Notes: generated by a model from the sequence alone, not told the origin. A stretch of 50,887 nucleotides of DNA from Deltaproteobacteria bacterium (GCA_947486185.1 CANKTH010000022.1:1-50887), one strand, 5' to 3'; shown: positions 1-7,990, counted from the stretch's first letter. Translations and numbers: made by a program.

Positions 1-117
1 CGGGAGCCCAATCCTGCCGCCAACGATCCCGCGCGAACCGAGCGGGAGGCGCGCCGCCTTGTCGGCAAGCTCAACAGGCTCGGCTACCCCGTCGAATTGC
101 CGCTCGCAGCAAAGTAA
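1..117 (+). CDS. C-terminal tail of a possible transposase (partial, cut by window edge)
   Basis: The first reading frame is open from base 1 to a TAA at 115-117 and encodes a 38-residue basic tail ending RLGYPVELPLAAK. An alternating Arg/Leu helix followed by LGYxVxL and an AA-rich end is a pattern I associate with the C-termini of several bacterial transposase families. I cannot name the family from this little. The gene body lies outside the window. Non-coding debris follows, which fits the edge of a decayed mobile element. It could equally be the tail of another basic protein. Confidence 0.35.
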   Translation, partial: REPNPAANDPARTEREARRLVGKLNRLGYPVELPLAAK

Positions 118-405
118 TCCCCGCTGCCACCGTCGCTGTTTCTCATTAGCAGTGCCCGAAGCAACCGCGGCGGCAGGCGGCTGGTCGCCGGTACCAGGAC
201 GTTCGACCACGCTCGGTGGATGCGCCCGCGGCGCCGCACCCAGCGGGTGCGACGTCCTCCCAAGGCCGAGCGCCTACATTGGCCGACCTTCGTCTCCCAG
301 ACTCCGTCCCCGGTTGCAGCGAAGCCCCAGTACGGGAGGTAGATGCCTTCGAGGTGGAGGGTGGACCCAGCGAGGGCTGCCGGGTACATCCAGGCGAGAC
401 ACTGA
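118..405. other. No gene recognised
   Basis: Reading frames here are short and mutually overlapping, and their translations are Arg/Pro/Ala-rich with no recognisable domain. A 101-residue minus-strand frame crosses the stretch, but its composition looks like the antisense of GC-rich DNA. No repeat or RNA structure stood out. Confidence 0.5.
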
Positions 406-718
406 GGGGATCAGCCTGGACGATGAGGTTGTCACTTGCACCGCCACGCAGGGCCAGGAAGACGATCGCAGTTGTTCCTCGGGCCTGGTCGAACTTATGC
501 GGTTGGGCAGTTCGGCGGCGCCGGCCCAGATCAGGGTGAAGGTCAACGCTGTCCCGGATTCGCTGGTCCTGCAGGTGTCGCGAGACGGCGAGGAAATTGC
601 CTCGGAGACCTTCACCCTGGAAGCCGACAAGAGCGCCTACCCGGAGCCGGATCCCGACGACAAGTGCCAGGAGACATGCCCAGACGTGATCAGCCTGGAG
701 TTCTCGCTGGATCGGTAG
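406..718 (+). pseudogene. Orphan C-terminal fragment of an unknown protein
   Basis: About 100 residues up to the TAG at 716-718 look like genuine protein: balanced composition, alternating hydrophobic strands (IRVKVNAVPDSLVLQVSRDG), four cysteines and an acidic Cys-rich end (PDPDDKCQETCPDVISLEFSL). The frame is open further upstream to position 59, but that part looks non-coding, and no start with a ribosome-binding site precedes the good segment. I infer the C-terminal remnant of a secreted, beta-rich protein that lost its front half, next to a possible transposase tail. A complete small protein starting at an internal GTG (about 424) cannot be excluded. Confidence 0.4.
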
Positions 719-1471
719 GTCCAATCTGGGGATGCGAAGAGGACCGATGGGAAGAGGCGGCGGGTGCTCCAGATGGGGCCTGAAGCCCCTGGTTACGAGA
801 CAGGCTCAACGGAGTCACCGGCCATCCTCAATCTTGGAGTAGAGGGAGGATGAACGGCATGCCGGGAGGCACACCTCGCGAGCGTACACCGAGCCGGGCC
901 GGCCCGGCAAGCGCGGCGCGCGCCTGAAATGCGACGATCGGAGCGAAAAAGCGCGGCTCGCGCGCAGCCCGCCACCGCGTCCATGATCGCCGCCTTGCTG
1001 CGCGGGTGGACACTCGCGTCGCTCGCGGTCTTCTCCCTGAAGGGCCAGGCCGGGTCAGGCATGAGGGGAAATCATCGAACAAGCACATCTTTCCGTGGAC
1101 GACACCCTGCTGGACCTCTCCCAGATCGCTGGGCACCACAGGTGACCTTCAGCAACCCTCTCCTTGCGCCGTGCCCGCGCTATGGGGAGCGCGCGACGCG
1201 CCACGAGCAGCGATGAGCGCGTGCAGCAATAGTTTACGTTATAGCCTGGTCAATTCAGATAGCCGTCGGCCTGGATCGGGTGCGTGTCCTCACCCCCGCG
1301 CGAGGCGGACTGGAGGGCCTGGGCCGAGGCGCTCCGCGCCGAAGGTCGGCGGCGCGGAGCGCCGCCCCCGGAAGGAGGCCGACCCCGAGTGAAACGAGCG
1401 GGGCGCGCCCGTTGAGCGTTACCGCCGCCCCAACCGCCGCGGAAGGAGGATAGGCGCCCCCGGAGGTGTTG
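719..1471. other. Gene-poor intergenic stretch
   Basis: No convincing gene was found in this roughly 750-base stretch. Frames on both strands are short with Arg/Ala/Pro-rich translations. It contains one strong perfect inverted repeat (1328-1363, listed separately) and, after it, GC-rich palindromic sequence similar in style to 41031-41175. The last bases carry the ribosome-binding site of the gene that follows. Confidence 0.5.
1328..1363. repeat. Perfect 13-bp inverted repeat (stem-loop)
   Basis: GGCGCTCCGCGCC (1328-1340) is followed by a 10-base loop and its exact reverse complement GGCGCGGAGCGCC (1351-1363). It lies about 110 bases before the gene at 1472. There is no T-run on either side, so it is not a classical intrinsic terminator. 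It may be a palindromic interspersed element or an mRNA-leader structure; the function is unknown. Confidence 0.7.
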
Positions 1472-1939
1472 ATGGGCGAGCAAGAGCCGGAGATCCTGGA
1501 GCCACGCTTGTGGCGCCGCGACGGGTGGACCGCCCGGGTGATCAAGAACGAAGACGACGACGGGTGGGCCGTGGAGATGTCGCGTCAAGGCGACCCTGAG
1601 GCCGCGCTCGTCGGACCTTGGACCATGGGGCGGGACAAGAAGAACCCGAAACCTCTGGACCAATCTGCGTTCCTGGTGCTGGTCAAGACGGCGTCCGAGG
1701 TCATCCGGCGACATGAGCAGCAGGCCCTCGCGCGGCGACACAAGGCGCTGACCTACGTCAACGAAGACGGCCGGCGCATCCGGGTCAGCCTCGATATCGC
1801 GGCGGACGAGGACGATCCTCATGCGGTGCTCAGCTGTATCGACGACATGACCCACGAGCCGATCCGGACCGGGCGGGTCTCGCCCGCCTTCCGCCTGACG
1901 GCCGCCAACGTGGATCTCTTCCTGATTGGCCGGGAGTGA
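1472..1939 (+). CDS. Hypothetical cytoplasmic protein, 155 aa
   Basis: I do not recognise this protein. ATG 1472 is preferred over the in-frame GTG 1466 and TTG 1469 because GGAGG (1462-1466) sits five bases before it. The product is soluble and charged, with no signal peptide or membrane segment. The N-terminal half has alternating strands (WTARVIKNEDDDGWAVEM). A helix follows (SEVIRRHEQQALARRHKAL), then a second strand-rich part ending LTAANVDLFLIGRE. The overall pattern suggests a small alpha/beta fold, possibly an accessory or immunity-type protein, but nothing in the sequence shows a function. It stands alone between a gene-poor stretch and a convergent gene. Confidence 0.75.
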   Translation: MGEQEPEILEPRLWRRDGWTARVIKNEDDDGWAVEMSRQGDPEAALVGPWTMGRDKKNPKPLDQSAFLVLVKTASEVIRRHEQQALARRHKALTYVNEDGRRIRVSLDIAADEDDPHAVLSCIDDMTHEPIRTGRVSPAFRLTAANVDLFLIGRE

Positions 1940-2170
1940 CCGGGTCAGGCGGCTGACAGCGCTCAGGTATGTATCACGAGAGTGGTTGTTGTACGGGTAC
2001 TTCGGGGCCGAAGCCCGACCGTCCCCGGTTCGCAATTCGAGCGTCTACGGCTGCCAGGGCTGTCGATTCACAGGCCGGGTGAACGGTGCGCCGCGATCCC
2101 CACGCCAGAGGAGAGCGGCGCGGTGGTTCGCAGGTGCCGGGTTCACATGCCCGCAGCGGGCAGGGCGGCG

Positions 2171-3097
2171 TCAGTGATCCAGGGTCCATCCGGCTACCTG
2201 ACCCAACCCAAGCACCGGGGTGACCTCGAGCACTCCGGCGCCGGGGAGCGTAAAGCTCAAGAGCCAGGCGTGGTATCCGTCAGCGACGACGCGCAGGCGA
2301 TAGCTCCCTACCGGCAGCGCCGGAAAATCAAAGGTGCCCTGAGGGCCGGTGCTCAGTGACCACCGGGCCCCTGCTTGGGCCTCGTGCTCCAGCTCAACGC
2401 GGACATCGGGCATCGGCGTGCCCTTTGTGTCCCAAACCACACCACGAAGGCGGCCCGGACCGGAAGGTTGCGCACTATCCGAAAACTCCCGGCGTTCACC
2501 GAGAGTCCGAGCGCGCGCTCCGCCTATCGGGGGGCGCCCTACAGCCGGTGAGAGCTCGACCACGCCGGTCCCGGAGAAAGAGAACCTGGTAATCCAGGAG
2601 CCCGCATGATCGCCCGCTGTGTCGACAGAATCCACGCGAAGACTGTATTCTCCATGGGGAAGGCTCTGAAATTCAAAGCCCCCAGTTTCGTCGGTGGCCA
2701 CCGACCAGCCGATGCCGGTCCACATCATCTTCCGGAGCACCAACCGCGCGCCGCCGGCAGGCCTCCCACGAGTATCCCAAACTGTGCCGCGAACACCGCT
2801 CGGACCCACCGGCTTCGCGACCTCTACAAAGGGGCGGTATTCGTCGATGATCGCCTCAGGCACACCGGCCTCGACGAGGCAGTCGAACGTCGGCTGGTCG
2901 AAGGGCCCCGCAGAGTCGCGCACAATCGCGACCACAATCTCCATCGGCACGTTCACGTTGACCAGGTTCAGGACTTCACCACAGGTCACCGCCCAAGCTC
3001 GTCCGGGCGCCACCGCGGCGAGCGCGATCAAACAGCTATACGCCAGCCAAAAGGCCCGCCAATTCCCGCATAAGTGGCGCGCGCGTCGGCTGCTCAT
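2171..3097 (-). CDS. Secreted protein with two carboxypeptidase-regulatory-like domains
   Basis: 308 residues from ATG 3097. An upstream in-frame start exists, but only the 3097 start places a signal peptide (hydrophobic AFWLAYSCLIALAAVA, cleavage after RAWA near residue 36) at the N-terminus. The mature part has a helical segment (about 40-95), then two related beta-sandwich domains. They begin GVRGTVWDTRGRP and RLRGVVWDTKGTP and end in the GEYSLRV / GSYRLRV strand typical of CarboxypepD_reg-like domains. Such domains are carried by exported or surface proteins as spacers or ligand-binding modules. No catalytic domain is present. It lies about 130 bases downstream of the lipoprotein gene at 3229-3714, on the same strand. 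Confidence 0.8.
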   Translation of the reverse strand: MSSRRARHLCGNWRAFWLAYSCLIALAAVAPGRAWAVTCGEVLNLVNVNVPMEIVVAIVRDSAGPFDQPTFDCLVEAGVPEAIIDEYRPFVEVAKPVGPSGVRGTVWDTRGRPAGGARLVLRKMMWTGIGWSVATDETGGFEFQSLPHGEYSLRVDSVDTAGDHAGSWITRFSFSGTGVVELSPAVGRPPIGGARARTLGERREFSDSAQPSGPGRLRGVVWDTKGTPMPDVRVELEHEAQAGARWSLSTGPQGTFDFPALPVGSYRLRVVADGYHAWLLSFTLPGAGVLEVTPVLGLGQVAGWTLDH

Positions 3098-3228
3098 CTC
3101 CGCCCCCTGGTACGGGACATCTTCGCACAGCGGGGCCTGGTCGGCCACGAGCCAGGAGTGGTCAACGAGGGAGCTTTGTACAAACTCCCGCGCCACCAAG
3201 GGCCCGGCCGAGGCCGACCCCGGCCGCC

Positions 3229-3714
3229 TCACTCGGTCTCGTCCCGGTGCGCCGAGAACCACAGCTCAACGAGCCCGTCCGCGCAGACGACCTCAACCCA
3301 GAGCGCGGTCTCGGTGACCCACGACGTCACGGGCACCTGGCGTTCCTCCCACGACATGGTGCACGCGTCGTTGGCGTAGACCTCGTCGGCCTCAGGGAGG
3401 TACCACCCTGCGAGCATCGTGATGGGGTCCCACACCGCGAGCTCCACGGCGTGCGCGTCGGTGTCGGGCTCTTCGACGATCGACAGGTACACGGCGCTTC
3501 CGCGGACGTCGGCGTCCGGCGTGTTGCCCCAGGTATAGCCGTCGTCGCTCCAGTACTGGGCGACGTCGCCGCTCCACTCCCCGGCGAGGGTCGGGGCCGG
3601 CGCGGGTTCGGCGCAGCCGACCAGGGCAAGCGCGGGGAGAGAGGCCCGGAGCGCGCTCGTGAGGCAGGCGTTCAGGGTCAGACGAAGGGAGGAGGAGGAA
3701 GCGTTGAGGTTCAT
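3229..3714 (-). CDS. Small lipoprotein under a sigma-54-type promoter
   Basis: 161 residues from ATG 3714. The long N-region and hydrophobic stretch end in a lipobox, LVGC (Cys34), so the product is predicted to be lipidated and exported. The mature part is a compact, Trp- and Asp-rich, probably all-beta domain (LAGEWSGDVAQYW at its start, ALWVEVVCADGLVELWF at its end) with two further cysteines. This is reminiscent of lipocalin-like or META-like small folds, but no family is assigned. Its leader (3715-3873) is nearly a copy of the leader of the cytochrome P460-like gene at 4414-4986, including a -24/-12 promoter and an upstream inverted repeat. The two genes are therefore likely co-regulated although their proteins differ. 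Confidence 0.8.
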   Translation of the reverse strand: MNLNASSSSLRLTLNACLTSALRASLPALALVGCAEPAPAPTLAGEWSGDVAQYWSDDGYTWGNTPDADVRGSAVYLSIVEEPDTDAHAVELAVWDPITMLAGWYLPEADEVYANDACTMSWEERQVPVTSWVTETALWVEVVCADGLVELWFSAHRDETE

Positions 3715-3750
3715 GATGGCTCCGTGGTTGAGGGGTTCGCCTGCTACTCA

Positions 3751-3767
3751 TGCATGTGGCGTGCCAA
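3751..3767 (-). promoter_or_regulatory. Sigma-54 (-24/-12) promoter of the 3229-3714 lipoprotein gene
   Basis: On the minus strand the sequence is TTGGCACGCCACATGCA. It has the invariant GG and GC separated by exactly ten bases and a full TTGGCACG -24 element. It differs from the -12 consensus TTGC at one position. Transcription would begin near 3740, about 26 bases before ATG 3714. An element at the same distance precedes the gene at 4414-4986. Confidence 0.75.
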
Positions 3768-3850
3768 TGCCGTGGTGCTGCTTCAACCTGGGAGATCGCG
3801 ATCACGCCGTGAGCCTGGACGCCCGCGATGCACAACTTGTGACGCGCGAA

Positions 3851-3869
3851 TTGTGCAGGTCTTGCACAA
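3851..3869. promoter_or_regulatory. Inverted repeat, probable activator site (copy 1)
   Basis: TTGTGCA, five bases, TGCACAA: a perfect 7-bp inverted repeat about 120 bases upstream of the predicted sigma-54 start. That is the usual position for an enhancer-binding protein site. A related CACAA-C-TTGTG palindrome lies next to it (3831-3841). The second leader has the corresponding repeat at the same spacing (5126-5140) with changes on both arms. Confidence 0.6.
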
Positions 3870-4012
3870 GCGGCGTGGCCGAGCGCCGCGGCGTCCTGCG
3901 CTCTGGCCCGAGCGGTCTGGCTCCGGCAGCCGGATCGGCTGGGCGGGCGCATTGCGCAGAGGCGAACGGGCACCACGGCCGAGGATCGAGACCCCCGACG
4001 ATGGGAAGCCGG

Positions 4013-4086
4013 CGCTCGAAAGTCGGCGTTCGACGCTGGACGCGCGACGCTCGGCGCTCGGCACGCGACGCTCGAAAGTCGGCGTT
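4013..4086. repeat. Two 18-bp direct copies within imperfect repetitive DNA
   Basis: CGCTCGAAAGTCGGCGTT occurs at 4013-4030 and again at 4069-4086. The sequence between is made of variations on gacgct/cggcgct. It grades into the heptamer array that follows, so the whole of about 4010-4143 looks like a decaying simple-sequence tract between two lipoprotein genes. No gene is present between 3874 and 4413. Confidence 0.8.
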
Positions 4087-4087
4087 A

Positions 4088-4143
4088 GACGCCTGACGCC
4101 TGACGCCTGACACCTGACACCTGACGCCTGACACCTGACGCCT
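4088..4143. repeat. Heptamer tandem repeat, 8 copies
   Basis: Eight head-to-tail copies of GACGCCT or GACACCT, alternating in one base. The unit is not a multiple of three and the tract lies outside genes. Confidence 0.9.
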
Positions 4144-4206
4144 GACGGTCCACGCTCGACTCTCGACGTGCTACGCTAGAAAGTAAGTGTTCTACGCCAG
4201 ATACTC

Positions 4207-4297
4207 GCAAGTCGTCCCCCGCAAGTCGTCACCCGCAAGTCGTCACCCGCAAGTCGTCCCCCGCAAGTCGTCCCCCGCAAGTCGTCCCCCGCAAGTC
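4207..4297. repeat. 14-bp tandem repeat, 6.5 copies
   Basis: GCAAGTCGTCCCCC is repeated head to tail from 4207, with two copies carrying A for C at position 11. It lies just past the 3' end of the cytochrome P460-like gene (minus strand, stop at 4414) and upstream of the next leader. It has no spacers, so it is not a CRISPR array. Confidence 0.95.
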
Positions 4298-4413
4298 AAG
4301 CCGCCTCATTCAGACCCGCCCACCTCGCCCTTCTCCACCCGGTCTGCCTCGGGGCCGGCTGGGGCTCGGCACAGTCTACCTATACAAGCACAGGAACAGA
4401 AGCCGCAGCGCGC

Positions 4414-4986
4414 TCAGCTCCCATCCACGTCGGCGCCGCTCTGGGCTACCGTTGGAATACCCCACAGCCCCTCGGTCTCGTTACGCACATGGCAGGCCGT
4501 GCACGGAGTGCAGGCGTTGGTATCGTAGGTCCCGTCGTCGTAGACCTTCCCGAACCACCAGTCGGTACCGTTGAGGTTATCGAAGGACCGATGCCGCTTC
4601 ACGAGCACGCCGTGCCCCTCTTCCCGGTCGACGGCCTCATGTACGATCAGCGTGCCTACCGGGAACGTGAGCGTGAGCTCGTCCGAACCGCTGGGCGACA
4701 CCGTCTCGTAGAGCTCCACCGTGCCGACGCCGGTCTCGCCGATAGCGTAGTCGGTCATGTACACGTTGCGGCGGATTCCCGGGTCCATCACCTGCACGAA
4801 GGGCTCGTCGTTCACCTTGGCCAGCGTGCCGTCGTCGAAGCGGGTCACGAGCTCGAGCACGGACGCCTCGTCGAAGATGCACGCCCCATCGATCGGGTTG
4901 ACCACAAAAGCGACCGGGCACGGGGCCTCGGTGAGGCAGGCGCCCAAGGGCAGCAAGAGCGGGATGTAGGACGGTTTGAGGGGCAT
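4414..4986 (-). CDS. Cytochrome P460-like haem lipoprotein
   Basis: 190 residues from ATG 4986. The upstream in-frame start is rejected because it would bury the signal peptide. The short signal (YIPLLLPLGAC) ends in a lipobox with Cys17. Near the C-terminus, WWFGKVYDDGTYD is followed by CTACH, a CxxCH c-type haem-binding motif. The family P460 pattern is a beta sandwich with a C-terminal CxxCH about 30-40 residues from the end, and known members oxidise hydroxylamine or bind NO-type ligands. Whether this one has the Lys-haem cross-link cannot be judged. It is divergent from a di-heme peroxidase/sensor/regulator set, which suggests a redox or nitrosative-stress link. Its leader carries a sigma-54 promoter. 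Confidence 0.75.
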   Translation of the reverse strand: MPLKPSYIPLLLPLGACLTEAPCPVAFVVNPIDGACIFDEASVLELVTRFDDGTLAKVNDEPFVQVMDPGIRRNVYMTDYAIGETGVGTVELYETVSPSGSDELTLTFPVGTLIVHEAVDREEGHGVLVKRHRSFDNLNGTDWWFGKVYDDGTYDTNACTPCTACHVRNETEGLWGIPTVAQSGADVDGS

Positions 4987-5022
4987 CTTGGCTCCGGGGT
5001 TGACGGGTTCGACCACCAGCGG

Positions 5023-5039
5023 TGCACGTGCCGTGCCAA
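5023..5039 (-). promoter_or_regulatory. Sigma-54 (-24/-12) promoter of the P460-like gene
   Basis: On the minus strand the sequence is TTGGCACGGCACGTGCA. GG and GC are ten bases apart, the -24 element is full and the -12 element has one mismatch. The predicted start is near 5012, about 26 bases before ATG 4986. The geometry is the same as for the element at 3751-3767. Confidence 0.75.
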
Positions 5040-5125
5040 CGCCGCTGTGGCACTTCAACCTCGGAGATGGCGCGAGGCACCGTCACTGTGGGCGCCTGCG
5101 CTGCACAAGTCGCGCCGCGCGAATC

Positions 5126-5140
5126 GCGCAGCTTTTGCGC
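5126..5140. promoter_or_regulatory. Inverted repeat, probable activator site (copy 2)
   Basis: GCGCA, five bases, TGCGC is positioned in this leader exactly as the TTGTGCA/TGCACAA repeat is in the other, about 120 bases upstream of the predicted start. Both arms have changed together (GTGCA to GCGCA, TGCAC to TGCGC), which suggests a selected dyad. It also lies upstream of the divergent gene at 5247, so one site may serve both directions. Confidence 0.55.
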
Positions 5141-5212
5141 AAGCGGGGGACGCGAGATCGGCGTCGTCCGTTCGCCGGGACCGGGCGATCCTCCTCCGAC
5201 CGCCTGTCTCGC

Positions 5213-5229
5213 CTGGCGCACGCCTGGCG
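5213..5229 (+). promoter_or_regulatory. Weak candidate -24/-12 element for the 5247 gene set
   Basis: The CTGGCGC and TGGC elements have GG (5215-5216) and GC (5227-5228) exactly ten bases apart. The match is poorer than the minus-strand pair, and it arises from an imperfect direct repeat (cgcctggcgca). It is placed suitably for ATG 5277 and tightly for GTG 5247. Treat as tentative. Confidence 0.25.
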
Positions 5230-5246
5230 CACCGGCCAGCCGGACC

Positions 5247-6272
5247 GTGGCCCAACCCTTGCACACGGCAGCGGGCATGCTGACTGCCCTCCTCTTTGCC
5301 TGCACGCCGAGCCCCACCCCGACGGAGGAGCGGGGCGGACGACTGCCCGCACCGGCGCTCGCCTCCACCGCCGACCCCTTCGAGCCCATCCCGGCGTCGC
5401 TCGACCTCGATCCCCGGCTGGTGACGCTCGGAGGGCGGCTCTTCGCCGACCCCGCGCTCTCGGGCAGCGGCACCCGCGCGTGCACGGACTGCCATGTGCT
5501 CGAAAAAGGCGGTATTTACCCTGAAGACGCGAGACCCAGCCACCCCGACGACGGCACGGGCCTCTACAACGTGCCCACGGTGTTCAACGTCGCGTTCAAC
5601 TTCCGCCTGAACTGGCAGGGCGGGAAGGAGACCTTGGAGGAGCACTTCCGCGCGGTTCTCCTCAACCCGCGCGTGATGGACGGCGGGAGCTGGGAGGCGG
5701 TGGAGGCCAGGCTATCCAGCTATGACGCTGATTTTGTTGCGGCCGGCTTCCCGTCGGGGGTCACCGCCGCGGGGATTGAGGCGGCGGTGGTCAGCTACGA
5801 GCGCTCGCTCCTCACCCCCAACGCCCCGTTCGACCGCTGGCTCCGCGGGGAGACCGAGATCCCGGAGCCGGCGCGTCGCGGCTACGCCCATTTCAAGGAT
5901 CTCGGGTGTGTAAGCTGCCATCAGGGCATCAACGTCGGCGGCAACCTGTTCCAACGTTTTGGCATCCAGGCCGACCCCTTCGCGGACCGGGGCGCGACCA
6001 CACGCGATCATGGCCGCGCGCTCCTCACCGGGCTTCCGGAGGACGAGTTTGTGTTCCGGGTGCCAAGCCTACGTAATGTCGCGGTGACCGCCCCGTACTT
6101 CCATGATGGCTCGGCCCCCTCTCTCCCGATGGCCGTGCGAGAAATGGGACGCGTGCAGCTCGGTTACGGGCTGGCCGACGACGAGGTCGCCGACATCGTG
6201 GCGTTTTTGGAGTCACTCACCGGGGAGTGGGCGGGTCAGTCGCTCGCCGTGCTGGCTGCGCCGGCGCCATGA
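5247..6272 (+). CDS. MauG/di-heme cytochrome c peroxidase-like lipoprotein
   Basis: 341 residues from GTG 5247; ATG 5277 is an alternative that leaves only MLTALLFAC as signal. A lipobox-like LFAC ends the signal (Cys19). Two CxxCH haem sites are present, CTDCH (about 79-83) and CVSCH (about 221-225). Family hallmarks are LGGRLFADPALSGSGT before the first haem, and RVPSLRNVAVTAPYFHDGS with LxDDExxDIVAFLESLTG near the end. This is the bacterial di-heme peroxidase/MauG superfamily, which reduces hydrogen peroxide or oxidises protein substrates in the periplasm. It ends in an ATGA overlap with the sensor kinase. Coupling of a periplasmic haem enzyme to a sensor suggests a redox-sensing role, which is inference. 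Confidence 0.88.
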   Translation: MAQPLHTAAGMLTALLFACTPSPTPTEERGGRLPAPALASTADPFEPIPASLDLDPRLVTLGGRLFADPALSGSGTRACTDCHVLEKGGIYPEDARPSHPDDGTGLYNVPTVFNVAFNFRLNWQGGKETLEEHFRAVLLNPRVMDGGSWEAVEARLSSYDADFVAAGFPSGVTAAGIEAAVVSYERSLLTPNAPFDRWLRGETEIPEPARRGYAHFKDLGCVSCHQGINVGGNLFQRFGIQADPFADRGATTRDHGRALLTGLPEDEFVFRVPSLRNVAVTAPYFHDGSAPSLPMAVREMGRVQLGYGLADDEVADIVAFLESLTGEWAGQSLAVLAAPAP

Positions 6273-7990
6273 CCACGCCCAACACCCTCGAGGGACACCC
6301 GGCCGTGCGCCCCGCGGCCGTGCCCGCCTCGCCCCCGGCGGGGCGGGTCCTCGCGGTGGCTACGGTGGTGGCGCTCGTCGGTCTGTTCGCCTCTGTGCTC
6401 GCCCTCCTGACCCAGGGCTGGGACGGAGCCGCCAACGTCCGGTATGTAGACGCTGTCCAACGTGCGCTCGACCTCGACGCGCGACTTGAGGCCGATGTCG
6501 CCCGGGCGCGGCTCGGCACGGTCACCCACTTCGACGACCTGGTGCGCACCCAGGACCAGAGCCGCGCCAACCTCGGACCGCTACGGACCCCGCCCGCCGC
6601 GCTGACCGCCCGCGCGGCGTTGGACGTGAGCGCCCAGGTTGCCCGGTACGACGAGCTCCTTCGCGAAAAGTTCTTCCACACCGAGCAGTTCAAGTCGGAG
6701 CTCGCGGTGCTGCGGAACGCGCTCCGCCTCCTGCCCCGTGCCGCCGACGACCTCCGGGACGAGAGCCGTGTTCACGCGGGCCCCACCGGGCTCACGGAGG
6801 AAGATCGGGCTGATCTCTCGCACCTCCTTGACGCGGTGCTCCTCCTCGTCGTCGATCCCTCGTTCGCCCGGACCGAGACCGCCGCCTGTGCACTTGCGCG
6901 CTTCGGCGTCCTTGTCCCGGCGGCCGCCTCGTGTCCGCCCCCGCCCGGCCCCCCGGCCCGCGTGGGGCCCATCGGCGAGGCCCTGTTGCGCCAGTCCCGC
7001 CTGGTCGTACACGGGCAACTCGCCCTCGACGGACGTGTCCGGGCGCTCCTGAGCCTGCCCGTCGCGGAGGCCCTCCATGCCCTGCAGGCAACGCTCCAGT
7101 CTGGTCTGTACGCGGCAGAGGCGCGCCGTCGCGGCCACGAGCTCCTCGTCGCGCTGGCGGCGTGTGCCACGATCCTGTTCGGCGCGGCCACGATCATCCG
7201 GCGTCTGCAGGCCCAGGCGGCGGCGCTGGCGAACACCACCCGGCGGCTGGGAGTGGCGCTCGCCGAGCTCGAGGTCGAGCGTGACCGCGTCTACCAGCTC
7301 GCGGAGCACCGGAGCCGCTTTCTCGCGATGACCTCCCACGAGTTCCGCACCCCCCTCAGCCTGATCCTCTCCTCGGCGGAGCTCCTGGGCACCTATTCGG
7401 AAGGGTGGACGCCCGATCGTCGGCGCCGCCACCTCGAGCGCATCCGCGACGCCGCGCGGCACATGACCGGCATGCTCGACCGGGTGCTGCTCCTCGGCAA
7501 AGCCGAGGCGGGAATGCTCGAGGTGCGCCCGCGTCGGCTACGTGTACGCGAGCTCCTGGAGCCTCTGATCGAAGAGCTTCGAGCCTCCGTCGGGCCGGAT
7601 CGCCGGTTGGAGCTCGTGCTCGACCCCCCGGACCCCGAGGTGCAGGTCGACGACGAGCTCTTGCGCCACGTGCTGCTCAACCTCCTGTCCAACGCGTTCA
7701 AATACTCTGCCGCGGATTCACTGGTCCGGCTCTCCGTCTGCGCCTCCCCCGAGGCGCTCCGGCTGGACGTGGAGGATCAGGGCATCGGAATCCCCGCGGA
7801 GGATCTCCCGAAGATCCTGGACCCCTTTCACCGTGCTTCGAACGCCCGCGACTTCAAGGGGACGGGGCTTGGGCTCGCGATCGTCAAGCGCGCGCTGGAC
7901 GCCCAGGGCGGTGAGCTCCAGATCCAGAGCGAAGCGGGCGCCGGCACGCGGGTTCGGGCGCGTATCCCCCAAAAGCGGGAGGCGATATGA
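6269..7990 (+). CDS. DAHL-type membrane sensor histidine kinase
   Basis: 573 residues; ATG 6269 overlaps the previous stop (ATGA). Order of parts: cytoplasmic N-terminus; membrane helix about 27-49; a helical extracytoplasmic domain about 52-285 containing EQFKSELAVLRNALRLLP, the signature I associate with DAHL sensory domains; membrane helix about 291-311; coiled coil; HisKA H-box SHEFRTPLSL with phospho-acceptor His357; then the ATPase with N-box NLLSNAFKYS (471-480), G1 DQGIGIP (503-509) and G2 GTGLGLAIVK (531-540). It should autophosphorylate in response to a periplasmic signal and pass phosphate to the regulator encoded 58 bases downstream. A Pro-rich insert (about 222-231) sits inside the sensory region. 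Confidence 0.9.
   Translation: MTTPNTLEGHPAVRPAAVPASPPAGRVLAVATVVALVGLFASVLALLTQGWDGAANVRYVDAVQRALDLDARLEADVARARLGTVTHFDDLVRTQDQSRANLGPLRTPPAALTARAALDVSAQVARYDELLREKFFHTEQFKSELAVLRNALRLLPRAADDLRDESRVHAGPTGLTEEDRADLSHLLDAVLLLVVDPSFARTETAACALARFGVLVPAAASCPPPPGPPARVGPIGEALLRQSRLVVHGQLALDGRVRALLSLPVAEALHALQATLQSGLYAAEARRRGHELLVALAACATILFGAATIIRRLQAQAAALANTTRRLGVALAELEVERDRVYQLAEHRSRFLAMTSHEFRTPLSLILSSAELLGTYSEGWTPDRRRRHLERIRDAARHMTGMLDRVLLLGKAEAGMLEVRPRRLRVRELLEPLIEELRASVGPDRRLELVLDPPDPEVQVDDELLRHVLLNLLSNAFKYSAADSLVRLSVCASPEALRLDVEDQGIGIPAEDLPKILDPFHRASNARDFKGTGLGLAIVKRALDAQGGELQIQSEAGAGTRVRARIPQKREAI

Noticed and set aside
84..389. 101-residue minus-strand frame with a plausible-looking stretch
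   Set aside because: No ribosome-binding site, no recognisable domain, and it overlaps other equally open frames.
4207..4297. Possible CRISPR array
   Set aside because: The 14-bp units are directly adjacent with no spacers, and no cas gene is nearby.
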